IMG/VR virus record: IMGVR_UViG_3300041402_000314
Coordinates: 124,001-188,000 of that record
Direction: 5' to 3' (one strand)
Length of the DNA: 64,000 nucleotides
From: a virus
Part shown: positions 22,347 through 30,166 of the stretch, in pieces
How positions within the stretch are numbered: position 1 is the stretch's first letter
How the letters are laid out: each line of letters opens with the position of its first letter
Program-made: the position numbers and the translations under genes
The notes under the pieces: generated by a model
Databases searched by the model: none
Told to the model about the DNA's origin: nothing
What the model saw: only the letters and a program-made list of their open reading frames with translations

Positions 22347-23108
22347 TTACTTCTTAAGAGCAGCTAAACGATCTTGAATACTCATAGTGGAAGTATCATC
22401 TCCACCACCCATAGCAGCCGTGATATTGGGGTCTTCATCGAGTCCACCAGTAGGCTTCAGAAGACGTGCTTTCATTGTTGATGCATCGGCAGACGCTTTG
22501 GCATCATCAGTACGTTTCTGCATGGCTTCGATAGCAGTATTGATACCACCTGTCTTGCTCCTAATACCACTGGCAAGCTCGGCACGTTTCGCCTTCTTCT
22601 TAGCACGTTCCTCTGCCAGTTGTGCTTTCTGCATACCCTGTTTTGCCTTCTTAAGTTCGGCACGAGCATCTTTGAGAGTATCAGCCGCTTCAGAAGCGGT
22701 AGCTTCGAGTTCATCCAACATTTCCTTGGCATCGATAGCTTCTTGCTTCTCACGCTCGACATCATCTCCCATTTCTTCGAGAAGACCAAGAAGGGTTCCG
22801 AGACTAGCGGATAGAGAGGCAACCTTTGTATCATCGTCTCCTGCTTCTGCTATCTGATTCTGAAGAGTCTCGGCAGCTTGTAACCTCTGATTATAGAGCT
22901 TGACGATTTCATCCGCTTCCCTCTGCTCCTTTCCATGCTCGACTCTCGCCTGACCAGCTTCTTTAAGAATCTGATTTAGGTTATCATCCATCATTTTGAT
23001 GGTGGCTTCAGTAGCTCCCTCGGTATCGTATCTAACGATAGCACCAGCAAGAGCCTCACCCGCATCTTCGATTTTTGTTTTTGTAAACGCTGATAGAAAT
23101 TTTAACAT
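22347..23108 (-). CDS. PspA/IM30-like coiled-coil protein (YjfJ type)
   Basis: 253 residues, almost entirely long charged helices. Ala/Glu/Lys-rich coiled coil runs from ~35 to ~200, with a linker and short C-terminal helix SIQDRLAALKK; the N-terminal amphipathic MLKFLSAFTKTKIEDAGEAL fits the membrane-binding helix of PspA proteins. PspA/Vipp/IM30 proteins polymerise on stressed inner membranes and limit proton leak. The DUF2491 gene immediately upstream supports the YjfJ branch, because yjfJ and yjfK are neighbours in E. coli. Coiled coils are easily over-assigned, so family membership rests partly on context. Last gene of a four-gene operon. Confidence 0.65.
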   Translation of the reverse strand: MLKFLSAFTKTKIEDAGEALAGAIVRYDTEGATEATIKMMDDNLNQILKEAGQARVEHGKEQREADEIVKLYNQRLQAAETLQNQIAEAGDDDTKVASLSASLGTLLGLLEEMGDDVEREKQEAIDAKEMLDELEATASEAADTLKDARAELKKAKQGMQKAQLAEERAKKKAKRAELASGIRSKTGGINTAIEAMQKRTDDAKASADASTMKARLLKPTGGLDEDPNITAAMGGGDDTSTMSIQDRLAALKK

Positions 23109-23127
23109 TTTATTTCTCCTTTTTATT

Positions 23128-23808
23128 TTAGATTATTGATAGTGACATAGGATGAATTGTAAATCCTTTATATATGACTATATTAGCAAATACCTCACCC
23201 ATATCATCTTCCAGATCGAATTCGACTGCTACCAGTAGATATTCTGTTTCATCGCTGTTGAGAAACCTGTTGAATAGCATAGCATCACTATTATATTCGC
23301 CTTCTTCGGCTTCAGATTGTTCACCAGTTATTTCAATATCTTCCACAATACTGACTGGAGATGACCATTCACCGCTACCCCAAAGTCGTAAATAGGTTTC
23401 ATCGTCTGGAGTCTCAATATCGGAATAGCCTATTAGACCGTCATCCGTATCAAGCCAATCACTCCAATCTTCATCCGATTGAGGCTCAAACCCATAAGTC
23501 TGTTTGAAGAGAATAACTTCAGAACCATCCTTATTGAGTTGCATGAATACTTCATTATCGTTTTCCGTATTCTTCATGTAGACTCTATAAGTCTTATCTC
23601 CGAATATCTTGAGTCGGGAAATTGCGAGGACGGTGTATTTACCGCCCTCGAACCATTCCAATTCAGGATTTAAGAGAGATGGGGTATCATCCAAAGTTAT
23701 CAGGCTGTTTAATCTGATTCCTAGAGGAGCATCATCATGGACAATACCCTTTTTGGAATCCTTACGTTCCTTTAACTTATGTTTGAAGTAATCACCGACA
23801 AAACTCAT
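23128..23808 (-). CDS. DUF2491 (YjfK-like) protein
   Basis: 226 residues, mostly beta, soluble. Features I associate with DUF2491/YjfK: GIRLNSLITLDD near 30-41, YRVYMKN...EVFMQL, IGYSDIETPDDETYLRLWG, AMLFNRFL...TEYLLVAVE, and an ending IVIYKGFTIHPMSLSII. Function of YjfK is unknown; in E. coli its gene lies beside the PspA homologue yjfJ, as here. It starts just two bases beyond the TAXI protein stop, indicating one operon. Presence in a phage early region suggests envelope control. Confidence 0.75.
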   Translation of the reverse strand: MSFVGDYFKHKLKERKDSKKGIVHDDAPLGIRLNSLITLDDTPSLLNPELEWFEGGKYTVLAISRLKIFGDKTYRVYMKNTENDNEVFMQLNKDGSEVILFKQTYGFEPQSDEDWSDWLDTDDGLIGYSDIETPDDETYLRLWGSGEWSSPVSIVEDIEITGEQSEAEEGEYNSDAMLFNRFLNSDETEYLLVAVEFDLEDDMGEVFANIVIYKGFTIHPMSLSII

Positions 23809-23810
23809 GA

Positions 23811-25415
23811 TTATCTCCCACTCGCCTGATTTCTGATAGAGGGTATAACACTATTTATCTCTTCCAGAAGGGCATCAAATACGGCTGGATTTTTATTCTT
23901 CCATTTGTTGGAAATGATCATATCCATATCAACGGTAATGGTATCGATATCACTGCTACCAAGCCATCCAGATTGGAGTTTACCGTAAGTACCTGCCTTG
24001 ATAGTACCGAACTTATAAATTGGCTTATTACCGGGGTCTTTCAGATTATCAAGACTACCATCTTCGATATTAGCCAATTTAAGTTCACCTCTACTACCAA
24101 GTTGTACGGCATTCCTCATGCTTCTGGCATTGATACCAGTAACAGCCAGTAAACAATCGGCTTGCCCATTAGTAACCTTAAGTACATTACCGCTCATACT
24201 CTTAGAGACCTTTACATTCACATCAGCATAATCGCTATTCTCGGCAACGAAATTTGCCCATGTCAGATAAGAACCAGAGTTTTCATAACCCACGAGAACC
24301 GTATTACCTGAGTCGAGGTCATCAATAGAATTGATATCGGCTTCAGTGTTACAAATAAGATGAGCATACTCGGTATATACAGACGGTATCCTTGAATAAT
24401 TTAGCTTAGAGTTGTTCTTCTGAGCATGAATCCAGTAACCGTCTCTTTGTACAAATGCAGCATCACAATGACCAGCATCTATTTTCTTGAGGTTATCCAT
24501 AGTACCTTCTGTACGAAGAACCTTTCCGTCTACGCTCATAGTAGCATTAGAAATCACGTTACCTGCATAGTAATACATACCGTCTGTTCCACCTGTACAA
24601 ATAGTTAGTGTAGGCTTAACGGCATTTGTTACGTCCTGAGATAGTGCAATATCAGCATCAACGCCTTCAGGAAGATAATTGGTATCGCGTGTACCGCTCA
24701 TCTGAGATACTTCACGATCAAGACGATCAAGCTTTGCTCTTAGCTCGGCATTCTCTCTTGCTTGCATATTAGCTTCCTGTCTCCAACCCTGATAACCAGC
24801 ATTGTTATATTGGTTATATGCAAAACTATTATTTGAATTATCTAGCATCATGTAAAGGAACATCGCATCCCACATACCGTAGCTCGAAGAACCGTAATAT
24901 ACATATGATGGCGCATTGTAGCCACTATAATATGAAGTCCTTCTGGTATCATAAGTTCTCGGATTATAATTAGAAGTCCTTTGGGCAATTTTATTATTAC
25001 TATATTTTCTCTTCAGCTTTGAAGTACGTACTGCTTTCTGCTTAGAGGTCTGAGTCTTCTTATTCGACTTCTTGAATTTAGAAGTATACGCAGCACTACG
25101 CTTCTTCGCTACAGTCTTCGGTGCTTTATTTTTAGCCCTTTGCTTACTAATCTTTGTCTTAGATGAGGTAGTCTTTGAGACTGCCTTCATTTTTCTCTTC
25201 GGCCTAGAAGTTGTTACGGTCTTAGACCTTGAAGAACTTCTCTTTCTTGCGTTTGAGAAAGAGCTTTTTGAACTACCCCAACTCTTTGAACTTGAGAAGC
25301 TTTTGGATGAAGAAAAACTCCTTCCGCCTCCACCCCTCCGAGCCTCTACTTCAACATAAGTCCATGTTGATATGAGAATCAATGCCAGTGCTATAATACT
25401 CAATTTGGTTTTCAT
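23811..25415 (-). CDS. secreted TAXI-type solute-binding protein with basic low-complexity arm
   Basis: 534 residues. Signal peptide 1-25 (MKTKLSIIALALILISTW..EVEA), then a Ser/Lys/Arg-rich arm (26-155) of SSSK/SSKS repeats, a Tyr/Asn-rich stretch, a short coiled coil (ENAELRAKLDRLDREVSQMS near 220-240) and from ~268 a TAXI/NMT1-type periplasmic binding domain: LTICTGGTDGMYYYAGNVIS, GHCDAAFVQRDG, DLDSGNTVLVGYENSGSYLT, GQADCLLAV, and an ending with KNKNPAVFDALLEEIN. TAXI proteins normally deliver ligands to TRAP transporters, but no transporter gene is present. Its neighbour is a ligand-gated channel, so a sensory or channel-partner role is possible (inference). Confidence 0.75.
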   Translation of the reverse strand: MKTKLSIIALALILISTWTYVEVEARRGGGGRSFSSSKSFSSSKSWGSSKSSFSNARKRSSSRSKTVTTSRPKRKMKAVSKTTSSKTKISKQRAKNKAPKTVAKKRSAAYTSKFKKSNKKTQTSKQKAVRTSKLKRKYSNNKIAQRTSNYNPRTYDTRRTSYYSGYNAPSYVYYGSSSYGMWDAMFLYMMLDNSNNSFAYNQYNNAGYQGWRQEANMQARENAELRAKLDRLDREVSQMSGTRDTNYLPEGVDADIALSQDVTNAVKPTLTICTGGTDGMYYYAGNVISNATMSVDGKVLRTEGTMDNLKKIDAGHCDAAFVQRDGYWIHAQKNNSKLNYSRIPSVYTEYAHLICNTEADINSIDDLDSGNTVLVGYENSGSYLTWANFVAENSDYADVNVKVSKSMSGNVLKVTNGQADCLLAVTGINARSMRNAVQLGSRGELKLANIEDGSLDNLKDPGNKPIYKFGTIKAGTYGKLQSGWLGSSDIDTITVDMDMIISNKWKNKNPAVFDALLEEINSVIPSIRNQASGR

Positions 25416-25442
25416 GTTACTTTATCCTCCTATATTTCCTTA

Positions 25443-26477
25443 TTAGTTTAAATGTAGTTTTAAAATATTGCTCCACCTTGAACATGACGTATAATCAATT
25501 ACACTCCGATTCACCTCCTCCCTCAATTTACTATTCTGTTTAAATAATATTCCATAACTTTCTATATTGAAGTTAGCTTTATGTAAGGTAACACTATTGT
25601 TATCCTTTGTCAAGTGTTTTAATGTAGCATAGTCATAAAATACCACATCATGTAAACCTGCCTCCAGAGATTCGAGAGCATCTTCAGCGGAATCGAGACT
25701 TGAATATTGTACTCCCAGACTAGATAAAAGTTTACTACTGGCAGTATATGACGATGTAGCTATCTTCCCTTTATTACTTAACCACTTCACTGACTTATTG
25801 GTTTCGCTGATATTACTTAATGTAGCAGTAGCCGCCAGAGTAGCTATAAATGAACTGACTAAGATCAGTGCAATATACATCCAGACGGTAGTAGCAAGAC
25901 GGCCTTTTGCTGTTTTGGGAGCTTTATCACCTAGTCCGACAGTAGTAGCTACCACATGAGTAAACCAATATGTATTGAGCCAACCCTTAAAGCCTTTTCC
26001 AAAATCAGGATTATTACGCTCAAAATACCATATAACGGTAGCGATGAAACCGACAATAATTAAATAATTGATACAGGCGATTATAAAATCTACAGATATT
26101 AAGTTACTGATTACCATTAAGAATGTATTATCGGATTTTGTGGCTATTCCAGACGGTGAAGAAAAGTAAGGGTGTGAGAAATCATATTCCTTTTCTCTCT
26201 CGGATGTAATTGTGATAGCGGATAGACCGACATCGACCTCACCAGTTTTGATTTGAGAAAGTATATCTGTTAAAGAAAGTTCCTTTATATCGTAAGTATA
26301 ACCATTCCTAGAAGCAACTGCTTTCCAGAGGTCTATTGTGATTCCATACCAGATACCTCTCTCATCCTTCATAGAGAAAGGTGGCATCTCATCTGTAGCC
26401 ACTACCAAATGGGTTTGGGCATTAGCAGTAGATGTAATGCTTAGAATTAATAGTATGTAAATAAGTAGTCTTTTCAT
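25443..26477 (-). CDS. GluR0-like ligand-gated potassium channel
   Basis: 344 residues from ATG 26477 (GGAGAC upstream; an ATG at 26489 overlaps the -10 box). Order: signal peptide 1-20 (cut ANA|QTH); first half of a type-3 solute-binding domain 22-125, including ITITSEREKEYDFSHPYF, whose Arg matches the ligand carboxylate-binding Arg of the family; membrane helix ~131-151; pore loop with TTVGLGD at 178-184, a K+ selectivity filter (TVGYGD type with Leu for Tyr); membrane helix ~196-218; second half of the binding domain 228-330. This S1-M1-P-M2-S2 plan is that of prokaryotic glutamate receptor channels. I know of no phage example. Confidence 0.85.
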   Translation of the reverse strand: MKRLLIYILLILSITSTANAQTHLVVATDEMPPFSMKDERGIWYGITIDLWKAVASRNGYTYDIKELSLTDILSQIKTGEVDVGLSAITITSEREKEYDFSHPYFSSPSGIATKSDNTFLMVISNLISVDFIIACINYLIIVGFIATVIWYFERNNPDFGKGFKGWLNTYWFTHVVATTVGLGDKAPKTAKGRLATTVWMYIALILVSSFIATLAATATLSNISETNKSVKWLSNKGKIATSSYTASSKLLSSLGVQYSSLDSAEDALESLEAGLHDVVFYDYATLKHLTKDNNSVTLHKANFNIESYGILFKQNSKLREEVNRSVIDYTSCSRWSNILKLHLN

Positions 26478-26487
26478 GATTGTCTCC

Positions 26488-26516
26488 ATTATACCTAATT
26501 ATAATTTATTTGTCAA
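26488..26516 (-). promoter_or_regulatory. consensus sigma70 promoter of the channel operon
   Basis: Minus strand: TTGACA (26516-26511), 17 bases, TATAAT (26493-26488), both perfect. The start site expected ~7 bases on is about 26481, only four bases before the channel ATG at 26477, so the SD (GGAGAC) would be outside this transcript: a nearly leaderless mRNA, unless the gene is also read from upstream. Confidence 0.8.
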
Positions 26517-26878
26517 GCTTTATTTTCAATTTCCCTTATGGAATGTTCCATACTTTTAATTCCATTATTGTTTTCTTTTCTTATCTCGAAGAAATTTTCC
26601 ATCGACAAATCTCTATACATTAAAAGTCTAGCATATATTGAGGTGAAGTCATTATTAATTTTGAATACATCACCTGTTGTTTTTAAGTCCTGATTAAATC
26701 TAATTACATATATAATAGCTTGGGCAGAATATTTCTTTCTACCTGCTTTCTTCATTTTATATGCTAGTTGTTTAAATTCCTTAAAGATATGTGGATTTTC
26801 TTGGTGGAATTCTTTAAACCGTTTTAAGGTCCTTTTTGAATAATGTCCAAATAACCCATTCCATTTTTCGTCTTTCAT
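26513..26878 (-). CDS. conserved phage/bacterial protein, paralogue of 33332-33673
   Basis: 121 residues. Shared with the protein at 33332: ENP-x-[IV]-[FY]-K-x-F, GRKKYSAQAIIYVIRF (GRKHYSHWAVAQRIRW), D-FKINNDF-x-x-[IL]-YARLL-x-YR, and a final [FG]FFxxR/K. I recall this domain ('FKINN...YARL...FF') in many small phage and bacterial proteins; function unknown. Confidence 0.65.
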   Translation of the reverse strand: MKDEKWNGLFGHYSKRTLKRFKEFHQENPHIFKEFKQLAYKMKKAGRKKYSAQAIIYVIRFNQDLKTTGDVFKINNDFTSIYARLLMYRDLSMENFFEIRKENNNGIKSMEHSIREIENKA

Positions 26879-26897
26879 TTTATTTCTCCCTTGGTTA

Positions 26898-27122
26898 TTA
26901 ATGTTTCACATACTGATTATAATGTACTATGTCAAAATAAGGAATCCATCTTGTAAACTCACAACCGCAATCTATTCCTATTAGTGGCAACCTCTCAGGG
27001 TCTAAACTTACAACTTTACCAATATATTCTGGCCTGTCTTGACAATCATAAGTTTTTCTGGAAAAATGCTTTACGCTATCACCGATATTTAATTCGATGT
27101 CGTTTCTGTCTGATGTTTTCAT
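26898..27122 (-). CDS. small beta-barrel-like protein
   Basis: 74 residues from ATG 27122 (GGAGAT upstream). Pattern LNIGDSVKHFSRKTY ... GKVVSLDPERLPLIGI resembles small SH3-like barrels. First gene after promoter 27170-27198. Not identified. Confidence 0.5.
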   Translation of the reverse strand: MKTSDRNDIELNIGDSVKHFSRKTYDCQDRPEYIGKVVSLDPERLPLIGIDCGCEFTRWIPYFDIVHYNQYVKH

Positions 27123-27169
27123 TACCAATCTCCTATCTCTATTGAAGTTAACTCCGACTTACTGATTAC

Positions 27170-27198
27170 ATCATATCAAGCCCTACTAAAAAAGTCAA
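27170..27198 (-). promoter_or_regulatory. sigma70-type early promoter
   Basis: Minus strand: TTGACT (27198-27193), 17 bases, TATGAT (27175-27170), preceded by TTGA and followed by GTAATCAGTAAGTCGG. It faces away from the late promoter of the terminase gene 17 bases to its right. Confidence 0.8.
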
Positions 27199-27214
27199 GA
27201 AAAAAAGTTAGGTG

Positions 27215-27222
27215 TATAAATA
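27215..27222 (+). promoter_or_regulatory. T4-type late promoter
   Basis: TATAAATA followed by ATTATAGATTATAGGAG, 21 bases upstream of the large terminase ATG. Confidence 0.8.
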
Positions 27223-27242
27223 ATTATAGATTATAGGAGAAT

Positions 27243-28868
27243 ATGGCTAAAAAAGATTATTATTTGGACGAAGAGGGAAACCCTGTTTTACCGTCCAATA
27301 CAACATTACTTCCCAAAATCGCGCGATACGATGGCAAGCCTAAAATCAAACGTGCTGGCATTAAAATGGAGCTTACTAGAGATCAGCTAGAAGAGATGGC
27401 TAAATGCTCTGCTGACGTAGAATACTTCATGTCAAGATATTGTTATATCGTTCACCCAGACAAGGGTAAACATAATATAGAGCTATATCCTTTTCAGTAT
27501 GACTTTGTTAATCACCTAAGAGATAATAGATTTTCTATTGTATTGGCTCCCAGACAATGCGGTAAATCTACAATTACTGCAATGTATGTACTCCACTATA
27601 TTCTTTTCAATGATGATAAGAAAGCTATTATCATGGCTAACAAGCTAAAGATAGCCAAAGAGATATTCCAGAAAGTTAGGATTGCCTATGAGTATCTACC
27701 GATTTTCCTTCAGGCTGGTGTCGTAGAATGGGCAAAGACTAGCTGTACCCTAGAGAATGGTTCTGGATGTTCTGCTGAAGCGACTAGCGCAGACGGTATG
27801 AGGGGTATATCTGGAAACCTTATTATCCTTGATGAGTTTGCTTTCCTCAAGAAGAATATAGCTGATGAATTCTTTACATCCATGTATCCGACTATATCAG
27901 CATCCAAAGAGGCGAAACTTATAATCATCTCTACTCCGAATGGTATGAACCACTATCATTCGATATGGAATAAAGCGGTTAAAAAGAAGAATACATTTGC
28001 GCCATTCAAGGTTAAATGGAATGATGTACCTGATCGTGATGAAGATTTCAAAGAAGAAACAATTAAGAATATTGGTAAGCTTAAATGGAATCAGGAATAT
28101 GAGTGTTCCTTTATAGGTAGTTCTAAAACATTAATTAAACCAGAAATTCTTGAGCAGTTAGAATCCGCAGACCCTATAGAGATTATAGATAACTGTTTTA
28201 AGATATACGAACAACCTATTGCTGGAAATACCTATGTTGTAGGTGCAGACTCCGCTAAAGGTACTGGTGGTGATTATTCTGTTTCTCAAGTCATAGATAT
28301 TACAGCCTTTCCATTTAGACAAGTTGCCGTCTATAGGAATAATGAGATAAGCACAAATAAGTATGGTGATAAAGTATATGAAATAGCTATGAAGTATAAT
28401 GAAGCTTTTGTCATGTGCGAGAATAACGATGTCGGTCAAGCAGTAGTGAATAAATTATGGCATGACTTAGAATACGAGAATCTAGTCAACTATGCTGCTA
28501 CTAAAGCTGGTAGAAAAGATATAGGTATTAGAGCTACCAAGAAAACTAAATCTATGGGATGTGATCTACTTCAGGAATTCTTTGAGGATTTCTTAATAGA
28601 GATATTTGACTTAGATACCATATATGAAATATCTAAATTCGAGGAAACATCTACTGGTATATTCAAGGCAGAAGATGGAGAACATGACGATACTGTTATG
28701 GCTCTTCTCTGGGCATTGTTTATTATAAAGACTAATTATATTGACCGAGAAGATGATATCAGGGCTTCTAGGGATAGTGATGAAGACCAATATGATGATG
28801 AACCACTAGCACCCATCATAATCGATGGGGCTGGTGAAGAAGACGGTAATTTTTTATTCCATAACTAA
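27243..28868 (+). CDS. 17: terminase large subunit, T4 gp17-like
   Basis: 541 residues (T4 gp17: 610). ATPase: Walker A APRQCGKST at 102-110, Walker B LIILDEF at 193-199, coupling motif ST at 230-231 (IIISTPNG). Nuclease: D336 in GADSAKGTGGD, E393 in CENNDVGQ, and DD at 482-483 (GEHDDTVMAL), the expected RNase H-fold acidic triad. It packages DNA into proheads and makes the headful cut. The acidic C-terminus is short. Isolated on the plus strand between two minus-strand blocks, with its own late promoter and AGGAG site; gp16 lies 15 kb upstream. Confidence 0.97.
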   Translation: MAKKDYYLDEEGNPVLPSNTTLLPKIARYDGKPKIKRAGIKMELTRDQLEEMAKCSADVEYFMSRYCYIVHPDKGKHNIELYPFQYDFVNHLRDNRFSIVLAPRQCGKSTITAMYVLHYILFNDDKKAIIMANKLKIAKEIFQKVRIAYEYLPIFLQAGVVEWAKTSCTLENGSGCSAEATSADGMRGISGNLIILDEFAFLKKNIADEFFTSMYPTISASKEAKLIIISTPNGMNHYHSIWNKAVKKKNTFAPFKVKWNDVPDRDEDFKEETIKNIGKLKWNQEYECSFIGSSKTLIKPEILEQLESADPIEIIDNCFKIYEQPIAGNTYVVGADSAKGTGGDYSVSQVIDITAFPFRQVAVYRNNEISTNKYGDKVYEIAMKYNEAFVMCENNDVGQAVVNKLWHDLEYENLVNYAATKAGRKDIGIRATKKTKSMGCDLLQEFFEDFLIEIFDLDTIYEISKFEETSTGIFKAEDGEHDDTVMALLWALFIIKTNYIDREDDIRASRDSDEDQYDDEPLAPIIIDGAGEEDGNFLFHN

Positions 28869-28881
28869 AAGGAGAAATAAA

Positions 28882-28980
28882 ATGTTTTATTGTAAACTAT
28901 GTACAACCACTTTTAATCTGTTGGGTGACTCATCTAGTATTGCATTGATACTATGTGCGACTTTAACAGTATTAGGATAA
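28882..28980 (+). CDS. 32-residue protein downstream of terminase
   Basis: AAAAGGAGAAATAAA then ATG: MFYCKLCTTTFNLLGDSSSI followed by a hydrophobic tail (ALILCATLTVLG). One CxxC and a short membrane-like helix. The excellent SD supports translation; its last codons overlap the end of the minus-strand gene. Unknown. Confidence 0.45.
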   Translation: MFYCKLCTTTFNLLGDSSSIALILCATLTVLG

Positions 28981-29220
28981 CGTTTTAGTTTTACTGATAT
29001 GATCTTCCAATAACTCATAAGCCTTTTTTAAATTATCTAAAAGAGGCTTATGAGATGGAGTCATAATATAGAGTTCCTTACTATCGGAAGTCTCAGGGAT
29101 AACTACGTTTAACGCATTATCTGGACAGCCTTTAATTTCAGCATTAATGCTATTGGCTAGTTTCTTTAAATTAGTGATAGCTTCTAAGGCTTCACTAGCC
29201 TTTTCTTTTCCTGTTTTCAT
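28972..29220 (-). CDS. hypothetical protein
   Basis: 82 residues, helical ends (EKASEALEAITNLKKLANSI; LLDNLKKAYELLEDHISKTK) around a short beta part. The 3' region of the gene forms a 17-bp hairpin in RNA (29014-29054). Unknown. Confidence 0.5.
   Translation of the reverse strand: MKTGKEKASEALEAITNLKKLANSINAEIKGCPDNALNVVIPETSDSKELYIMTPSHKPLLDNLKKAYELLEDHISKTKTLS
29014..29054. other. 17-bp inverted repeat near gene end
   Basis: Arms 29014-29030 and 29038-29054 pair over 17 bp (one G-T), loop of seven bases; core CTCATAAGCCT / AGGCTTATGAG. It lies within the minus-strand gene and just beyond the plus-strand terminase unit, so plus transcripts would carry a very stable 3' hairpin. No T-run follows, so RNA protection or pausing fits better than intrinsic termination. 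Confidence 0.5.
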
Positions 29221-29762
29221 TACTGCTCCTTTGGTATCTTGAGAATCACTTTCATATAGGGTGTATCTCCATCTTTACATAAAAGATTTTCCACTATATA
29301 GTCCATAGTTTCTACATTACACGCGAGATAGTTTTGTATTCCGTCAAAAAGATGAGCCTGTTCTATCACTATAGTTTCTACGTTCTCATCCTCATCTTCA
29401 ACTGGCGGTCTGGTTCTCTTCCATCCATTTTTCCCATGAATGATTTCTTTATCTACTTTACTGATATATCCAGTTATTCCAATTGTACGCAAACCATTAA
29501 CACTATCACAGATAGTAAATAATAGTGCGCCAGATTTTTCCCATAGTTCACCCTCATTATCAGGTCTGATTTCTCTCTCTTTATAATAAGGTCGCCAACC
29601 AGCATTGTTTATATTACTCAATCCTATAGGTTCTCTTCTGACATCACCAAATCTATCAAACCAATATACTGCATCATTATGAAAATCTTTTCTAGCATAT
29701 AGATTTTCATAATCTGATAAAATTGCCTTTCCAGTTTCTTCTAAAGCGGATTCTATATTCAT
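29220..29762 (-). CDS. paralogous phage protein (family with 32176 and 32778)
   Basis: 180 residues from ATG 29762, which shares ATGA with the stop of the preceding gene (the TTG at 29792 has no SD). Family landmarks: ALEETGKA, W-x-PYYKEREIRP, ELWEKSGALLFTI, IHGKNGWKR, and ENVETIVIEQ. The same landmarks occur in order in the genes at 32176 and 32778. Function unknown; three diverged copies indicate expansion. Confidence 0.6.
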   Translation of the reverse strand: MNIESALEETGKAILSDYENLYARKDFHNDAVYWFDRFGDVRREPIGLSNINNAGWRPYYKEREIRPDNEGELWEKSGALLFTICDSVNGLRTIGITGYISKVDKEIIHGKNGWKRTRPPVEDEDENVETIVIEQAHLFDGIQNYLACNVETMDYIVENLLCKDGDTPYMKVILKIPKEQ

Positions 29763-30166
29763 GATACTAATTTTTTCCTCGTAGCGTCCCAATATGAATC
29801 GCGATAACCAGTATCACAATAATAATCATTAGATTGAACTTTGGAGAATATCTGACTGATTTTAATATCATTCGAACCAAGGATATTGATAAACCAATTA
29901 CCTTCTTTCGTTTCAGGTAGAGCAGACTCAATCTTTTTCCAAAGTAGATACTTATTCACATGTATATTATACTCATCGTCACGATAAGCGTCATAGAGAG
30001 CAAGTATATTCTTAACCGAGGCATCGGGTACAGTTAGAACCGTTCGGTTCTTCTCCTGCAATCTACGGGCTTCTATTTCCTGTTCCCTCTTTTCTATTCT
30101 AGCCTGTATTTCTGCTTTTTGTTTTGCTTTCTCTTTTCTCTTCTTCTGTACATATTTAAAGATCAT
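29759..30166 (-). CDS. basic coiled-coil protein
   Basis: 135 residues from ATG 30166, ten bases after GGAGG. N-terminus YVQKKRKEKAKQKAEIQARI and EKREQEIEARRLQEKNR is a highly charged helix; the C-terminal part (NIHVNKYLLWKKIESALPET) is a folded domain. Unknown. Confidence 0.5.
   Translation of the reverse strand: MIFKYVQKKRKEKAKQKAEIQARIEKREQEIEARRLQEKNRTVLTVPDASVKNILALYDAYRDDEYNIHVNKYLLWKKIESALPETKEGNWFINILGSNDIKISQIFSKVQSNDYYCDTGYRDSYWDATRKKLVS

Noticed and set aside
22387-22857. Long open frame antisense to the PspA-like gene
   Set aside because: Produced by the Ala/Glu-biased codons of the coiled coil; no start signals, no family.
25072-25359. Long plus-strand open frame opposite the basic arm of the TAXI protein
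   Set aside because: It mirrors the AAG/AGA/TCT-rich repeats of the real gene; no SD and no protein-like composition.
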